Part shown: positions 36,512 to 45,371 of the stretch, piece by piece
Numbering within the stretch: the stretch's first letter is position 1
Layout of the letters: each line of letters begins with the position of its first letter
Notes under the pieces: generated by a model
Databases searched by the model: none
What the model was told of the DNA's origin: nothing
The model's input: only the letters and a program-made list of their open reading frames with translations
Origin: Rugosibacter aromaticivorans
GTDB taxonomy: Bacteria; Pseudomonadota; Gammaproteobacteria; Burkholderiales; Rhodocyclaceae
Assembly (NCBI RefSeq): GCF_000934545.1
Contig: NZ_CP010554.1
Coordinates: forward strand, 1,612,001-1,676,000
Direction: 5' to 3'
DNA length: 64,000 bases
Program-made: the position numbers and the translations under genes

Positions 36512-37138
36512 ATGCACATCGAACCAGGTTACGTTTCCGCCACCAAAATCGCCTTGGCCAATACCGCCGCCATCGGCGTGCTGGGCAGCCAGTCATTGCA
36601 GCTGGTTCGTCAGCCGCAACTGATTGTCCGCACGCTGCTGGCCGCTGTTTTCTTCACCTTTTTCATGCAGCTGTATCACCTGCCCGTGGGGCCGTCCGAG
36701 CTGCATTTCGTCGGCGCCATGCCGATCTACCTCACCCTGGGTTTCGTTCCCACGCTGATCGGCTTCGGTCTCGGCCTGCTGCTGCAGGGACTGCTCTTTA
36801 CTCCCACTGACCTGGTGCATCTGGGGATCAATACCCTCTCCCTGGCCGTTCCCCTCTGCCTGCTGCATGCAACCCTGGGCAAGCGGCTGCAGAAGCTCGA
36901 TGTCAAGACCATCCTCACGCTGGACGCCACTTACTACAGCGGCGTCACCCTGATGGTGGGTTTTTGGCTGGCTATCGGCGAAGTCGCCACACCGTTTGCC
37001 GCCTGGGCTGGCTTCGCAGCCTCCTACATCAGTCTGGTTCTGATCGAGCCCGTGTTCACCTGGGTGATCGTCAAGGGCCTGGCCCGCTACAAGGACAGCA
37101 CCATCCTCCGCTACTGCTTTGAGCTGCGCGCGGCTTAA
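36512..37138 (+). CDS. CbiM-like energy-coupling-factor permease (cobalt uptake)
   Basis: A 208-residue membrane protein with about six hydrophobic segments, starting at ATG 36512 (GGAGAAG site). The N-terminus MHIEPGYVSATKIALANTA matches the metal-binding start of CbiM/NikM-type S-components, and LPVGPSELHFVGAMPIYLTL and TPTDLVHLGINTLSLAVPL fit the stand-alone CbiM-like family in B12 clusters. No cbiN, cbiQ or cbiO is nearby, so it either uses shared ECF parts or works alone. Being the first gene after the riboswitch, it probably supplies Co2+ to CbiX. Confidence 0.82.
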   Translation: MHIEPGYVSATKIALANTAAIGVLGSQSLQLVRQPQLIVRTLLAAVFFTFFMQLYHLPVGPSELHFVGAMPIYLTLGFVPTLIGFGLGLLLQGLLFTPTDLVHLGINTLSLAVPLCLLHATLGKRLQKLDVKTILTLDATYYSGVTLMVGFWLAIGEVATPFAAWAGFAASYISLVLIEPVFTWVIVKGLARYKDSTILRYCFELRAA

Positions 37139-37141
37139 AAC

Positions 37142-37966
37142 GTGAGTGGCGTGATTGGCATGATGGGAAAAGTCTGGTTTGTCGGCGCCGGTCCCGGCGA
37201 CCCCGAACTGATTACGGTCAAGGGCCGTCATCTGCTCGCGCGCGCCGGGGCCGTGCTGTTTGCCGGATCGCTGGTCGATCAGGCGGCGACGCTTTATGCA
37301 CCCGACGGCTGCACCATCCGCGACTCGAAAGACATGACGCTCGAGCAAATCACCGCCTGGCTGATCGAGCAGGCGGCATGTCATGAAACGGTAGTCCGCC
37401 TGCAGACTGGCGACCCCGGTCTCTACGGTGCGCTGATCGAGATGGTTCGCCCGCTCGATGCCGCGGGCATCAAGTGGGCGGTTGTTCCCGGCGTTTCTTC
37501 GGCGATGGCTGCCGCCGCGGCAGCCGGCGAAACGCTGACCCTGCCGGAAGTCACCCAGACCGTGATCTTTACCCGCGTTGCCGGCCGCACGCCGATGCCG
37601 CCGGGCGAGGATCTGGAAGCGCTGGCGGCGCATCGCACGACGCTCTGCATTTTTCTCTCCATCACCCTGCTGCACGAGGTGCAGCGTGCCTTGCGCGCCG
37701 CCGGCTGGCCGGAAGACGCGCCGCTGCTGGTCGTGCAAAAAGCCAGCTGGCCAGGGCGGGAGAAAATCGTGCGCGGCACACTGGCCGACATCAAGCGCCG
37801 TTGCCAGGACGAAAAAATCGCCACACAGGCCATGATCATTGCCAGCCCCACACTCGGCGCACGGCACTGGCAGGACATCGTCCGCTCCAAACTCTACGAC
37901 CCGGCTTTCGGCCACCGCTTTCGCCGGGCATCGATCACTGAAATCACTGAGGGCGCCTCATCATGA
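37142..37966 (+). CDS. cbiF: Precorrin-4 / cobalt-precorrin-4 C11-methyltransferase
   Basis: A 274-residue tetrapyrrole methylase. The SAM-binding start VWFVGAGPGDPELITVKG is near residue 10, RLQTGDPGLYGAL near 95 and VVPGVSSAMAAAA near 118. It methylates C11 of the corrin precursor. GTG 37142 or ATG 37160 could be the start; the GTG is reported. It is four bases after the permease and overlaps cbiX by four bases. Confidence 0.95.
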   Translation: MSGVIGMMGKVWFVGAGPGDPELITVKGRHLLARAGAVLFAGSLVDQAATLYAPDGCTIRDSKDMTLEQITAWLIEQAACHETVVRLQTGDPGLYGALIEMVRPLDAAGIKWAVVPGVSSAMAAAAAAGETLTLPEVTQTVIFTRVAGRTPMPPGEDLEALAAHRTTLCIFLSITLLHEVQRALRAAGWPEDAPLLVVQKASWPGREKIVRGTLADIKRRCQDEKIATQAMIIASPTLGARHWQDIVRSKLYDPAFGHRFRRASITEITEGASS

Positions 37967-38850
37967 ACGACACCAGCTTCCTCCTCGTCGGCCACGGCTC
38001 GCGCAACCGCGAAGGCAACCAGGAAATTCTGCATTTTGCCGCACAGTGGCGCGAGCGCCACCCTGAATGGCGGATCGAGGTTTGCTTCATCGAACACGCC
38101 GAGGTGCTGCTTAACGAAGGGCTCGACCGCGCCGCACGAAACGCGCGCCGGGTCATCGCCCTGCCCTTCATTCTCAATGCCGCAGGGCACGTCAAGATGG
38201 AATTGCCGGCCGCCCTCAACGCCGCCCGCCTGCGTCATCCCGGCGTGCACTTTGACTGCATGCGCCACCTCGGCATGGGCCGCGAGATATTTGCCGTGCT
38301 CAAGGGCCAGCTCGACGGCCTGATGAAACAACTCGATATGCCCGACCCGCGCACCACCGGCGTCATCCTGCTCGGCCGCGGCTCATCGGATACCGGCGCC
38401 AATGGCGAACTGGCGAAAATGGCGCGGTGGCTACTCGAAGATGGCGACCACGACCTGGTCGATCTGGCCTTCACCAGCATCACCTGGCCGCGCCTGGAAA
38501 CCGTCGTGCAACGCCAGGTCCGCCTCGGGATGAAGCAGATTTGCATCATTCCGGTGTATCTCTTCACCGGCGTGCTGATCGAGCGCATCAAGGCACAGCT
38601 TGCCCGCCTGCAAAGCCAGTATCCGGAGATGGCCTTTGCGCTAGGCACGCACTTTGGTTTCGATGCGGGCATCTTCGACCTGCTCGACGCCAGGGCCGCC
38701 GGATACGAGCTCGCTGAAGGCGGCCTGCTCGAATGCGACGGCTGCAAGTACCGGCTGGCAGCGGAAGAAACGCACCTGCACGACCACAGCCACACACAGG
38801 ATCGCAGCGAGGGCCATGCGCACACTCACCTCCATCCGACCCATGCGTAA
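37963..38850 (+). CDS. cbiX: Sirohydrochlorin cobaltochelatase
   Basis: A 295-residue long-form CbiX with two chelatase half-domains: LLVGHGSRNREGNQE at the start and VILLGRGSSDTGANG near residue 130, each with its strand-helix pattern. His residues lie in the metal site. An ECDGCKYR pair of cysteines near residue 262 may hold a [4Fe-4S] or [2Fe-2S] centre, as in other long CbiX proteins. The last 25 residues hold nine histidines (HLHDHSH and HAHTHLH) and could store or deliver cobalt. It inserts Co2+ into sirohydrochlorin, committing the pathway to the early-cobalt route. Confidence 0.94.
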   Translation: MNDTSFLLVGHGSRNREGNQEILHFAAQWRERHPEWRIEVCFIEHAEVLLNEGLDRAARNARRVIALPFILNAAGHVKMELPAALNAARLRHPGVHFDCMRHLGMGREIFAVLKGQLDGLMKQLDMPDPRTTGVILLGRGSSDTGANGELAKMARWLLEDGDHDLVDLAFTSITWPRLETVVQRQVRLGMKQICIIPVYLFTGVLIERIKAQLARLQSQYPEMAFALGTHFGFDAGIFDLLDARAAGYELAEGGLLECDGCKYRLAAEETHLHDHSHTQDRSEGHAHTHLHPTHA

Positions 38851-38853
38851 GCC

Positions 38854-39540
38854 ATGACCATCAACACCGCCAATGTCGTCACCGAGCAGCTCACTGCCGC
38901 CGGACGCGCCATCGAGCATGACTCCTTCGCCATCATCGACGCCGAAGCCGGACCTCACGCCGCCTACAGCGACGAGCAGTGGTTCATCGTGCGGCGGATG
39001 ATCCACGCCAATGCCGATTTCGAATTCAACGGCCTGACCGAGTTTCACCCGGATGCGATCAGCGCGGGTCTCGCTGCCATTCTCCGGGGCGGCACCGCCA
39101 TCGTCGCGGATGTCGAGATGATCTGCGTCGGTCTCTCGGCCACGCGCCTGGCGCACTTCGGCCTCTTCACGCACCAGTTCATTTCCGATGCCGACGTAAT
39201 CGTGCAGGCCAAAGCCGAAGCAACTACCCGCGCCGTGCAGGCCATGCGCAAGGCCCATCGTCTCGGCCTGCTTGACAATGCCATCATCGGCATCGGCAAC
39301 GCACCCACGGCGCTGATCGAAATCGTTCGCCTGATCCGCGAAGAAGACCTGCGCCCGGCACTGGTCATCGGCATGCCGGTCGGCTTCGTTTCCGCCGCCG
39401 AATCCAAGGCCCTGCTGGCACAGATCGATGACGTGCCGTGGATCGGGATTCGCGGCCGCAAGGGAGGCTCCACCCTGGTAGTGGCAGCGATCCACGCCCT
39501 TCTCGGCATTGCCGAAAGCCGGCAGAGGAATGCAGCTTGA
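38854..39540 (+). CDS. cbiC: Cobalt-precorrin-8 methylmutase
   Basis: A 228-residue enzyme moving the C11 methyl to C12. Seen: VRRMIHANADFEFNGLTEFH (catalytic His), GGTAIVADVEMICVGLS, IGIGNAPTALIEIVRLI and VIGMPVGFVSAAESKALL. Three bases after cbiX. Confidence 0.96.
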   Translation: MTINTANVVTEQLTAAGRAIEHDSFAIIDAEAGPHAAYSDEQWFIVRRMIHANADFEFNGLTEFHPDAISAGLAAILRGGTAIVADVEMICVGLSATRLAHFGLFTHQFISDADVIVQAKAEATTRAVQAMRKAHRLGLLDNAIIGIGNAPTALIEIVRLIREEDLRPALVIGMPVGFVSAAESKALLAQIDDVPWIGIRGRKGGSTLVVAAIHALLGIAESRQRNAA

Positions 39541-39542
39541 GC

Positions 39543-40736
39543 ATGTCCGCCGCCAATGACACACACCCGGACATAACCCCGGACAGGCCACCGGACACAC
39601 CCCCGCCGGAAAAAGTCCGCAAGGGTACTGCCAGGCGCCAGCGCGGCAACCGCACGGGGTTCACTACCGGCGCAAATTCCGCCGCCGCCGCGATTGCCGC
39701 CACCCAGGGACTGGTGCAGGGCTGCGTGCCGGAACAGGTGGTCTGCCGCCTGCCCAACGGCCAGGAAGTTAACTTCACCATCGTCGATGGCCGGGTGGAT
39801 GACCACTGCGCTCATGCGGTCAGCATCAAGGATGCCGGCGACGATCCGGACGCCACCGACGGCGCCCACCTGACGGCGGATGTACGCCGCATCCCCCGCG
39901 GCGGTGGGCTCGTCATCCTCAAAGGCGGCGCCGGTGTCGGCATCGTCACCAAACCGGGGCTGGGCCTGGAGGTCGGCGGCCCGGCAATCAACCCGGTACC
40001 GCGCCGTAATATCACTGAAAATGTCGAGCGCACCGGCGCCGCCCTGCTGGCGGCGGGCGACAGTCTGGAGGTCACCATTTCCGTCCCCGGCGGCGAGGAA
40101 ATGGCCAAGAAAACGCTCAACTCGCGGCTCGGTATTCTCGGCGGCATCTCCATCCTCGGCACCACCGGCATCGTCCGCCCGTATTCCACCGCCGCCTTCC
40201 GCGCCAGCGTGGTGCAGGCCGTGGATGTCGCCGCCAATCAGGGACAAACCCACGTCGTGTTCACCACCGGCGGCCGTACCGAGAAGTTCGCCATGCGCCA
40301 GTTGCCCGAACTCGACGAATCCTGTTTCGTGCAGATGGGCGACTTCGTCAAGGCCGCCTTCCAGGCCGCCAACCGGCAGCGCATGCAGCACATCACCGTC
40401 GGCGCGATGGTCGGCAAGCTGAGCAAGATGGGTCAGGGCCTCGCTGTCACCCACGCCTGGAAGGAAGAGGTCAACCGTAATCTGCTGGCCGACTCCGCCG
40501 CCGAGGTGGGCGCACCGCCCGATCTGGTCGAGGAAATCCGCAATGCCGAAACCGCCCGTTTCGCCGCGGAGCGCCTGCAAGTCCTTGGCCTCACGGTGCC
40601 GTTTCACCGCGCCCTGGCCATCCGCGCCATCAAGAGCTTGCGCAGCTGCTACCCCGGCCCCTACCAGCTCACCGTGCTGGTCTGCGATTTTGAAGGTCAA
40701 CCGATTGTCCGCGTCGAGGAGAGCGAGCTTGTCTGA
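39543..40736 (+). CDS. cbiD: Cobalt-precorrin-5B C1-methyltransferase
   Basis: A 397-residue CbiD, specific to the anaerobic pathway. ATG 39543 follows the cbiC stop by two bases. The hallmark RTGFTTGANSAAAAIAATQG is near residue 38; LKGGAGVGIVTKPGLGLEVG and PAINPVPRRNI come later. The N-terminal 25 residues are a proline-rich extension. Confidence 0.96.
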   Translation: MSAANDTHPDITPDRPPDTPPPEKVRKGTARRQRGNRTGFTTGANSAAAAIAATQGLVQGCVPEQVVCRLPNGQEVNFTIVDGRVDDHCAHAVSIKDAGDDPDATDGAHLTADVRRIPRGGGLVILKGGAGVGIVTKPGLGLEVGGPAINPVPRRNITENVERTGAALLAAGDSLEVTISVPGGEEMAKKTLNSRLGILGGISILGTTGIVRPYSTAAFRASVVQAVDVAANQGQTHVVFTTGGRTEKFAMRQLPELDESCFVQMGDFVKAAFQAANRQRMQHITVGAMVGKLSKMGQGLAVTHAWKEEVNRNLLADSAAEVGAPPDLVEEIRNAETARFAAERLQVLGLTVPFHRALAIRAIKSLRSCYPGPYQLTVLVCDFEGQPIVRVEESELV

Positions 40737-42033
40737 ACCCCAACCACCCTGCACCCTGCTGGGCATTCTCGATGACGGCTGGGCCGGGCTGAGCGATGCC
40801 GCACGCGATCGCCTCGGCACAGCCGATGTCGTCATCGGCGCCGGCCGCACGCTGGCGCTGGTGCGCCCTCATCTGCGCGACGGTGTCGCCGTGCATGACA
40901 TGGGCGGCGCCCTGGGCAAAGTACCAGGCTGGATCGAAGCCGCACGCGCCCAGGGACTATCCACCGCAGTGCTCGCCACGGGCGACCCGTTATGCCATGG
41001 CATCGCCGCCTTCCTCATGGGCAAGCTGGGCAGGGAGGCCGTGGATATTGTTCCGGCCCCGACAACCCTGCAACTCGCCTTCGCGCGTTTCAAGCGTCCC
41101 TGGCAGGACTACCGGATCACCTCCTGCCACGGCGTCGATGCGGGCGAGTGGCATGCCTGGGCGCCGGGCGTCACGCCGGAACACGGCCTCTACAAGCTGG
41201 TGCGCGCGGTTGCCGAACACCCGCGCGTCGCCGCTTTCACCAGTCCCGAAAACGGCCCTGACCGCATCGCCCGCGCCCTGCTGGCCGCCGGCTATGGCGA
41301 CGACGTTCGTCTCTCGATCGCGGCGCATCTGGCGCAAGCCGATGAAGCCCTGTTCGCCGATCTCCCGTTGGCGTCAGCTGCAGCGCAACGCTTCCCCGAT
41401 CCGAACGTCGTGCTCATCGAACGCAGCGGGACGGAACGCCGCGCCATTTTCGGTTTCGAGGATGCCGACTTCGTTCAGAGGCAACCTGAAAAGGGCCTGA
41501 TTACCAAACTCGAAGCCCGCGCCGTTTCGCTGGCAAAACTCGGCTTGCGCGCCGACAGCATGGTCTGGGACATCGGCGCTGGCTCCGGCTCGGTCGGCCT
41601 GGAAGCTTCGCGGCTGGCCTGCGCCGGCCATGTCTGGGCCATAGAAAAAAACCCGCATGACGCCGCCAACGCGCGCGCGAACGCCCGCCACCTCAAGGTC
41701 ACCAACTACACCTTGCTGGAAGGCAAAGCGCCGACAGGGCTCGACGCCTGGCCCGATCCGGATGCCGTATTCATCGGTGGTTCCGGCGGCGAGCTGGCCC
41801 AGCTCATCACGCTCATCCTCGCGCGCTTGAAACCCGATGGCCGTCTGGTGATGAATTTCGTCACCTTTGAAAACCTCGCCACCGCCACCGCCACGCTGGC
41901 CGCCGCCGACGCGCCGTGGGAGGTGGTGCAGTTGCAGGCTTCGCGCAGCCAGCCCATTCTCGACATGCACCGGCTGGCGGCGCAAAACCCGATCTGGATC
42001 GTCACTGCCCGAAAGAACACGGAAAATGTCTGA
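40729..42033 (+). CDS. cobL: Fused CbiE-CbiT C5,15-methyltransferase (CobL)
   Basis: A 434-residue fusion from TTG 40729 (GAGGAG site), overlapping cbiD by eight bases. The N-terminal part (1-210) is the CbiE tetrapyrrole methylase, with VIGAGRTLALV, LATGDPLCHGIAAFL and FTSPENGPDRIA. The C-terminal part (about 235-434) is CbiT with the Rossmann motif VWDIGAGSGSVGLEASRL. It methylates C5 and C15 and removes the C12 acetate carboxyl. It overlaps cbiL by eight bases. Confidence 0.95.
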   Translation: MSEPQPPCTLLGILDDGWAGLSDAARDRLGTADVVIGAGRTLALVRPHLRDGVAVHDMGGALGKVPGWIEAARAQGLSTAVLATGDPLCHGIAAFLMGKLGREAVDIVPAPTTLQLAFARFKRPWQDYRITSCHGVDAGEWHAWAPGVTPEHGLYKLVRAVAEHPRVAAFTSPENGPDRIARALLAAGYGDDVRLSIAAHLAQADEALFADLPLASAAAQRFPDPNVVLIERSGTERRAIFGFEDADFVQRQPEKGLITKLEARAVSLAKLGLRADSMVWDIGAGSGSVGLEASRLACAGHVWAIEKNPHDAANARANARHLKVTNYTLLEGKAPTGLDAWPDPDAVFIGGSGGELAQLITLILARLKPDGRLVMNFVTFENLATATATLAAADAPWEVVQLQASRSQPILDMHRLAAQNPIWIVTARKNTENV

Positions 42034-42826
42034 CAAAAACCATGACCGCCACTATGGCCCCTGCTATGGCCGACTGATTGGCGCCTCCCTTGGCCCCGGC
42101 GACCCGGAACTAATCACCCGGCGCGGCTGGGCTGCCCTGCAATCCGGCGCGCGCTGGCTCTACCCGATAAAAAAAGCCGAAGAACGCTCCTATGCACTGG
42201 ACATCGTACAGCGCGGCGGACTGGTGGTTCCCGCCGACGCCGAAGCCCTGGTGTTTCCGATGACACGCAACCCGGAGATTCTCGCCAAGGCCTGGGTCCG
42301 CGCCGCCACCCGCACCGTCGAACTGCTCACCGAAGGCCGTGATCTGGTCTTTCTGGTCGAGGGCGATGCTTCCACCTTCGCCACCTTCGGCCATCTCGCC
42401 CGCGTGGTGCGCGAGCTGGCGCCGGACGTCGAGGTGGAAACCATTCCCGGCGTCAGCTCCTTTGCCGCCGCCGCCGCTCGCATCAACGCCACGCTGGCGG
42501 AAGAAGACGATACCCTCGCCGTCATCCCCGCCGCCTACGGCGTCGAACTCATCGACCACCTGCTTGGTGAGTTCGACACGCTGATTCTGCTCAAGGTCAA
42601 ACCGCTGCTCGATGAAGTGCTCGACCTCCTTGAGCAACGCAGCCTGCTCGCCACCAGTTGCTTCATCGAAAAAGTCGGGTCGCCCGACGAACGCGTGGTA
42701 TCCGATGTACTTAGTCTGAAAGGCGAAAAAGTGAACTATCTCTCACTGATGCTGGTGAAAAATCCCAAACGGGCGCGCGGCGAACTGCGGCGTGGTTGCC
42801 GCAAACGCGCAGGGCTGCCGGCATGA
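42026..42826 (+). CDS. cbiL: Precorrin-2 / cobalt-factor II C20-methyltransferase
   Basis: A 266-residue tetrapyrrole methylase. GASLGPGDPELITRRGW is near residue 18, FLVEGDASTFATFGHLAR near 110, ETIPGVSSFAAAAARI near 140. ATG 42026 lies within the cobL end. A four-base ATGA overlap leads into cbiG. Confidence 0.95.
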   Translation: MSDKNHDRHYGPCYGRLIGASLGPGDPELITRRGWAALQSGARWLYPIKKAEERSYALDIVQRGGLVVPADAEALVFPMTRNPEILAKAWVRAATRTVELLTEGRDLVFLVEGDASTFATFGHLARVVRELAPDVEVETIPGVSSFAAAAARINATLAEEDDTLAVIPAAYGVELIDHLLGEFDTLILLKVKPLLDEVLDLLEQRSLLATSCFIEKVGSPDERVVSDVLSLKGEKVNYLSLMLVKNPKRARGELRRGCRKRAGLPA

Positions 42827-43596
42827 CACAGCACCTCCCCTTCCCCGGCAGCCGCATCGCGGTCGTCGCTATCACCCGCCACGGTATCGCACTGGCCGGA
42901 AAAGTGGTGGCGGCATTGCCCGGCGCCCGGCTTTTTGCACCGGAAAAATTCCGCACCGAAGCCGAAGCCGCCGCGCCGGATGCCGCCTGCTATACCGGAA
43001 AAACCGGCGACCAGATTCCGGCGCTCTTTGCGGCCTTCGACGGCATCGTCTGCATTGTCTCGCTCGGCGCCGTGGTGCGCCTGATCGCGCCGTATCTGAA
43101 AAACAAGGAAGCGGACCCGGGCATTGTCGTGATCGACGAAGCTGGCCATTTCGTCATTCCCATGCTGTCCGGCCATCTCGGCGGCGCCAATGCGCTGGCC
43201 GGTCGCCTCGCTACGGCGCTGGACGCAACGCCAGTGCTGACCACGGCCTCCGACTCACGCCAGACACTGGCAGTTGATCTGCTCGGCCGCGAACTGGGTT
43301 GGACTTTTGATGCCAGCCACGACGAGATCGTGCGCGCCAGCGCCGCCATGGTCAATGACGAGCCGGTCGCCCTGGTGCAGGAAACCGGCAGCACCGACTG
43401 GTGGGCAAAGCATGCCAACGGGCGCAGCGGCCCGTTGCCGGCCAATCTCAAACAGTTTGCGCGGCTGGAAGAAATCGATCCCGCGGCTTTTGGCGCCATC
43501 CTGTGGGTGAGCCAGCGCGAGCTGCCCCCCGGCTGGGTGGCAAAACTGGCAGGCAAGCGCGTGATCTATCGCCCGCCGCAGGACTCCGCACAGTGA
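42823..43596 (+). CDS. cbiG: Cobalt-precorrin-5A hydrolase, core domains
   Basis: A 257-residue CbiG core. Seen: RIAVVAITRHGIALAGKVVA, GIVCIVSLGAVVRLIAPYL, IDEAGHFVIPMLSGHLGGAN and TTASDSRQTLAVDLLG. It opens the delta-lactone ring and releases the C2 unit as acetaldehyde. The C-terminal CobE-like domain that is often fused is here a separate gene, which overlaps by four bases (GTGA). Confidence 0.95.
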   Translation: MTQHLPFPGSRIAVVAITRHGIALAGKVVAALPGARLFAPEKFRTEAEAAAPDAACYTGKTGDQIPALFAAFDGIVCIVSLGAVVRLIAPYLKNKEADPGIVVIDEAGHFVIPMLSGHLGGANALAGRLATALDATPVLTTASDSRQTLAVDLLGRELGWTFDASHDEIVRASAAMVNDEPVALVQETGSTDWWAKHANGRSGPLPANLKQFARLEEIDPAAFGAILWVSQRELPPGWVAKLAGKRVIYRPPQDSAQ

Positions 43597-44003
43597 AAAC
43601 CGCCCCATTCAAGGTCGCGCTTGGACTGGGCTGTGACCGGGGCACTCCGGCCGAGACCATCGCCCGCGCAGTAGCCGAAGCCCTCTCCGCCGCCGGACTC
43701 GAAGCGACACAGGTGCAGGCCGTCGCCAGCATCACGCTGAAAGCGGACGAAGCCGGTCTGCTGGCTTTTGCCGCCGCGCAAGGCTGGGCGCTGAGCTTTT
43801 ATTCGCCGGAACAACTGGCCGCCGTCTCTGTGCCCAACCCGTCGGAAACCGTGCGCAAGTACACCGGCACGCCTTCCGTCGCGGAAGCCGCGGCCCTCTT
43901 GGCCGCCGGCGCGGACAAGCGCCACCTGATCATCAAAAAACACAAGCTGCGTGGCCCCGACGGGCGCAGCGCCACCATTTCCATCGCAAGGATATCCAAA
44001 TGA
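43593..44003 (+). CDS. cobE: CobE / CbiG C-terminal domain protein
   Basis: A 136-residue protein from GTG 43593: VALGLGCDRGTPAETIARAV, ASITLKADEAGLLAFA, PSVAEAAALLAAG and a closing KHKLRGPDGRSATISIARI. This matches the CobE/CbiG C-terminal domain, a precorrin-binding helper of CbiG. It overlaps cbiH by four bases. Confidence 0.93.
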   Translation: MKTAPFKVALGLGCDRGTPAETIARAVAEALSAAGLEATQVQAVASITLKADEAGLLAFAAAQGWALSFYSPEQLAAVSVPNPSETVRKYTGTPSVAEAAALLAAGADKRHLIIKKHKLRGPDGRSATISIARISK

Positions 44004-45001
44004 ACAACGCAATGAACAACGAAATCAAAAAATCCGGAAAAATCATGCTGGTCGGCATTGGCCCCGGCAGCAACGACCATCTGACGGCCCGCGCCCGTGC
44101 AGCGATTGCCGAAGCCGATACGATCATCGGCTACGTCACTTATATCCGCCTCGTCACCGATCTGATCGAGGGCAAGGAGATCATCAAGAAATCGATGACC
44201 GAAGAACTGGACCGTGCCATCGAAGCTTATGCACGGGCCAAACAGGGCAAGAAAGTAGCCCTCATTTCCTCCGGCGATGCGGGCGTCTACGGCATGGCCG
44301 GCCCGACATTCGAAGTCCTGTTTCAGGCTGGCTGGACGCCGGATTCGGATATTGAGGTCGAAATCGTCCCCGGCGCTTCGGCGCTCAACACCTGCGCCGC
44401 GCTGGTTGGCGCACCGCTGACCCACGATTTCTGCGCCATTTCCCTGTCTGATTTGCTGACGCCCTGGCCGGTCATCGCCAGGCGGCTGAATGCCGCCGCC
44501 GATGCCGATTTCGTCGTCGCCCTCTACAACCCCAAGAGCGGTCGCCGCACGCGGCAGATTCAGGAAGCGCGACGTCTCTTCCTTGCTCACCGCCGGCCGG
44601 ATACACCAGTTGCCATCGTGAAGTCGGCCTACCGGCCGAAACAGCGCATCGAATTCACCACGCTCGACAAAATGACCGAATGCGACATCGGCATGCTGTC
44701 CACCGTCCTCATCGGCAACTCCAGCACGTTTGTGCGCGATGGCCTGATGGTCACCCCGCGCGGCTACGCCAGCAAATACGACGTGGAAAGCGGCGGCACC
44801 CATGCTGGCGAGCAGGCCGGACGCTCGCTCTCTACCGGCCTCAACGGCTGGCTGGAAACCATCCGCAGCAGCGGCAAGACACCGGATGAACTGGCGGCCC
44901 AGTATGGCCTGCCCGCCAGCTACATCGCCGCCACCCTGGCCGAAATCCCGGAGACAGATCAGGAAAACGATAGCGAAAGCGCTGAGGATGTTGTCGCATG
45001 A
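44000..45001 (+). CDS. cbiH: Precorrin-3B / cobalt-factor III C17-methyltransferase
   Basis: A 333-residue protein. IMLVGIGPGSNDHLTARARA is near residue 15, ISSGDAGVYGMAGPTFEVL near 90, IVPGASALNTCAALVGAPL near 122. It closes the corrin ring while methylating C17. The C-terminal 80 residues go beyond the methylase core, with an ESGGTHAGEQAGRSL stretch, as seen in some long CobJ/CbiH proteins. It overlaps the ferredoxin gene by four bases. Confidence 0.94.
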   Translation: MNNAMNNEIKKSGKIMLVGIGPGSNDHLTARARAAIAEADTIIGYVTYIRLVTDLIEGKEIIKKSMTEELDRAIEAYARAKQGKKVALISSGDAGVYGMAGPTFEVLFQAGWTPDSDIEVEIVPGASALNTCAALVGAPLTHDFCAISLSDLLTPWPVIARRLNAAADADFVVALYNPKSGRRTRQIQEARRLFLAHRRPDTPVAIVKSAYRPKQRIEFTTLDKMTECDIGMLSTVLIGNSSTFVRDGLMVTPRGYASKYDVESGGTHAGEQAGRSLSTGLNGWLETIRSSGKTPDELAAQYGLPASYIAATLAEIPETDQENDSESAEDVVA

Positions 45002-45342
45002 GCACCGTCGAACAACCTAAAATCGCCGACTACCATCGCCATCTGCTGGTATGCACCGGCCCTCGCTGTACCGCCGACGGCGAATCACAGGCGCTCTTCG
45101 ACAGTCTTGGCGCGGCTTTCAAGGTTGCCGGGCTGGATCAGGGCGAACTGCGCGTCAAACGCAGCCGGGTCTCCTGCTTCGCCGCCTGCCGGGGCGGGCC
45201 GATCTTTTGCGTGCAACCGGATGGCATCTGGTACTACAACGTCACACCAGCGAATCTGCAGCGTATCATCAACGAACACCTCGTCGGCGGTCGACCGGTC
45301 GACGAGCTAATTTTCCACCGCGGTCCGGCAACGCAGCCCTGA
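44998..45342 (+). CDS. Thioredoxin-fold [2Fe-2S] ferredoxin
   Basis: A 114-residue protein: HLLVCTGPRCTADGESQ near residue 15 and SRVSCFAACRGGPIFCVQ near 57 give four cysteines in the order CxxxxC...CxxxC, the thioredoxin-like ferredoxin pattern. The terminal part WYYNVTPANLQRIINEHL is also typical. It is co-translated with cbiH. It could pass electrons to CbiX, CbiH or the Co(III)-to-Co(I) step before CobO; CbiW is a similar cbi-cluster protein. Confidence 0.87.
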   Translation: MSTVEQPKIADYHRHLLVCTGPRCTADGESQALFDSLGAAFKVAGLDQGELRVKRSRVSCFAACRGGPIFCVQPDGIWYYNVTPANLQRIINEHLVGGRPVDELIFHRGPATQP

Positions 45343-45371
45343 CGAGAGCAACAAGGAAACGAAAAATCCCC

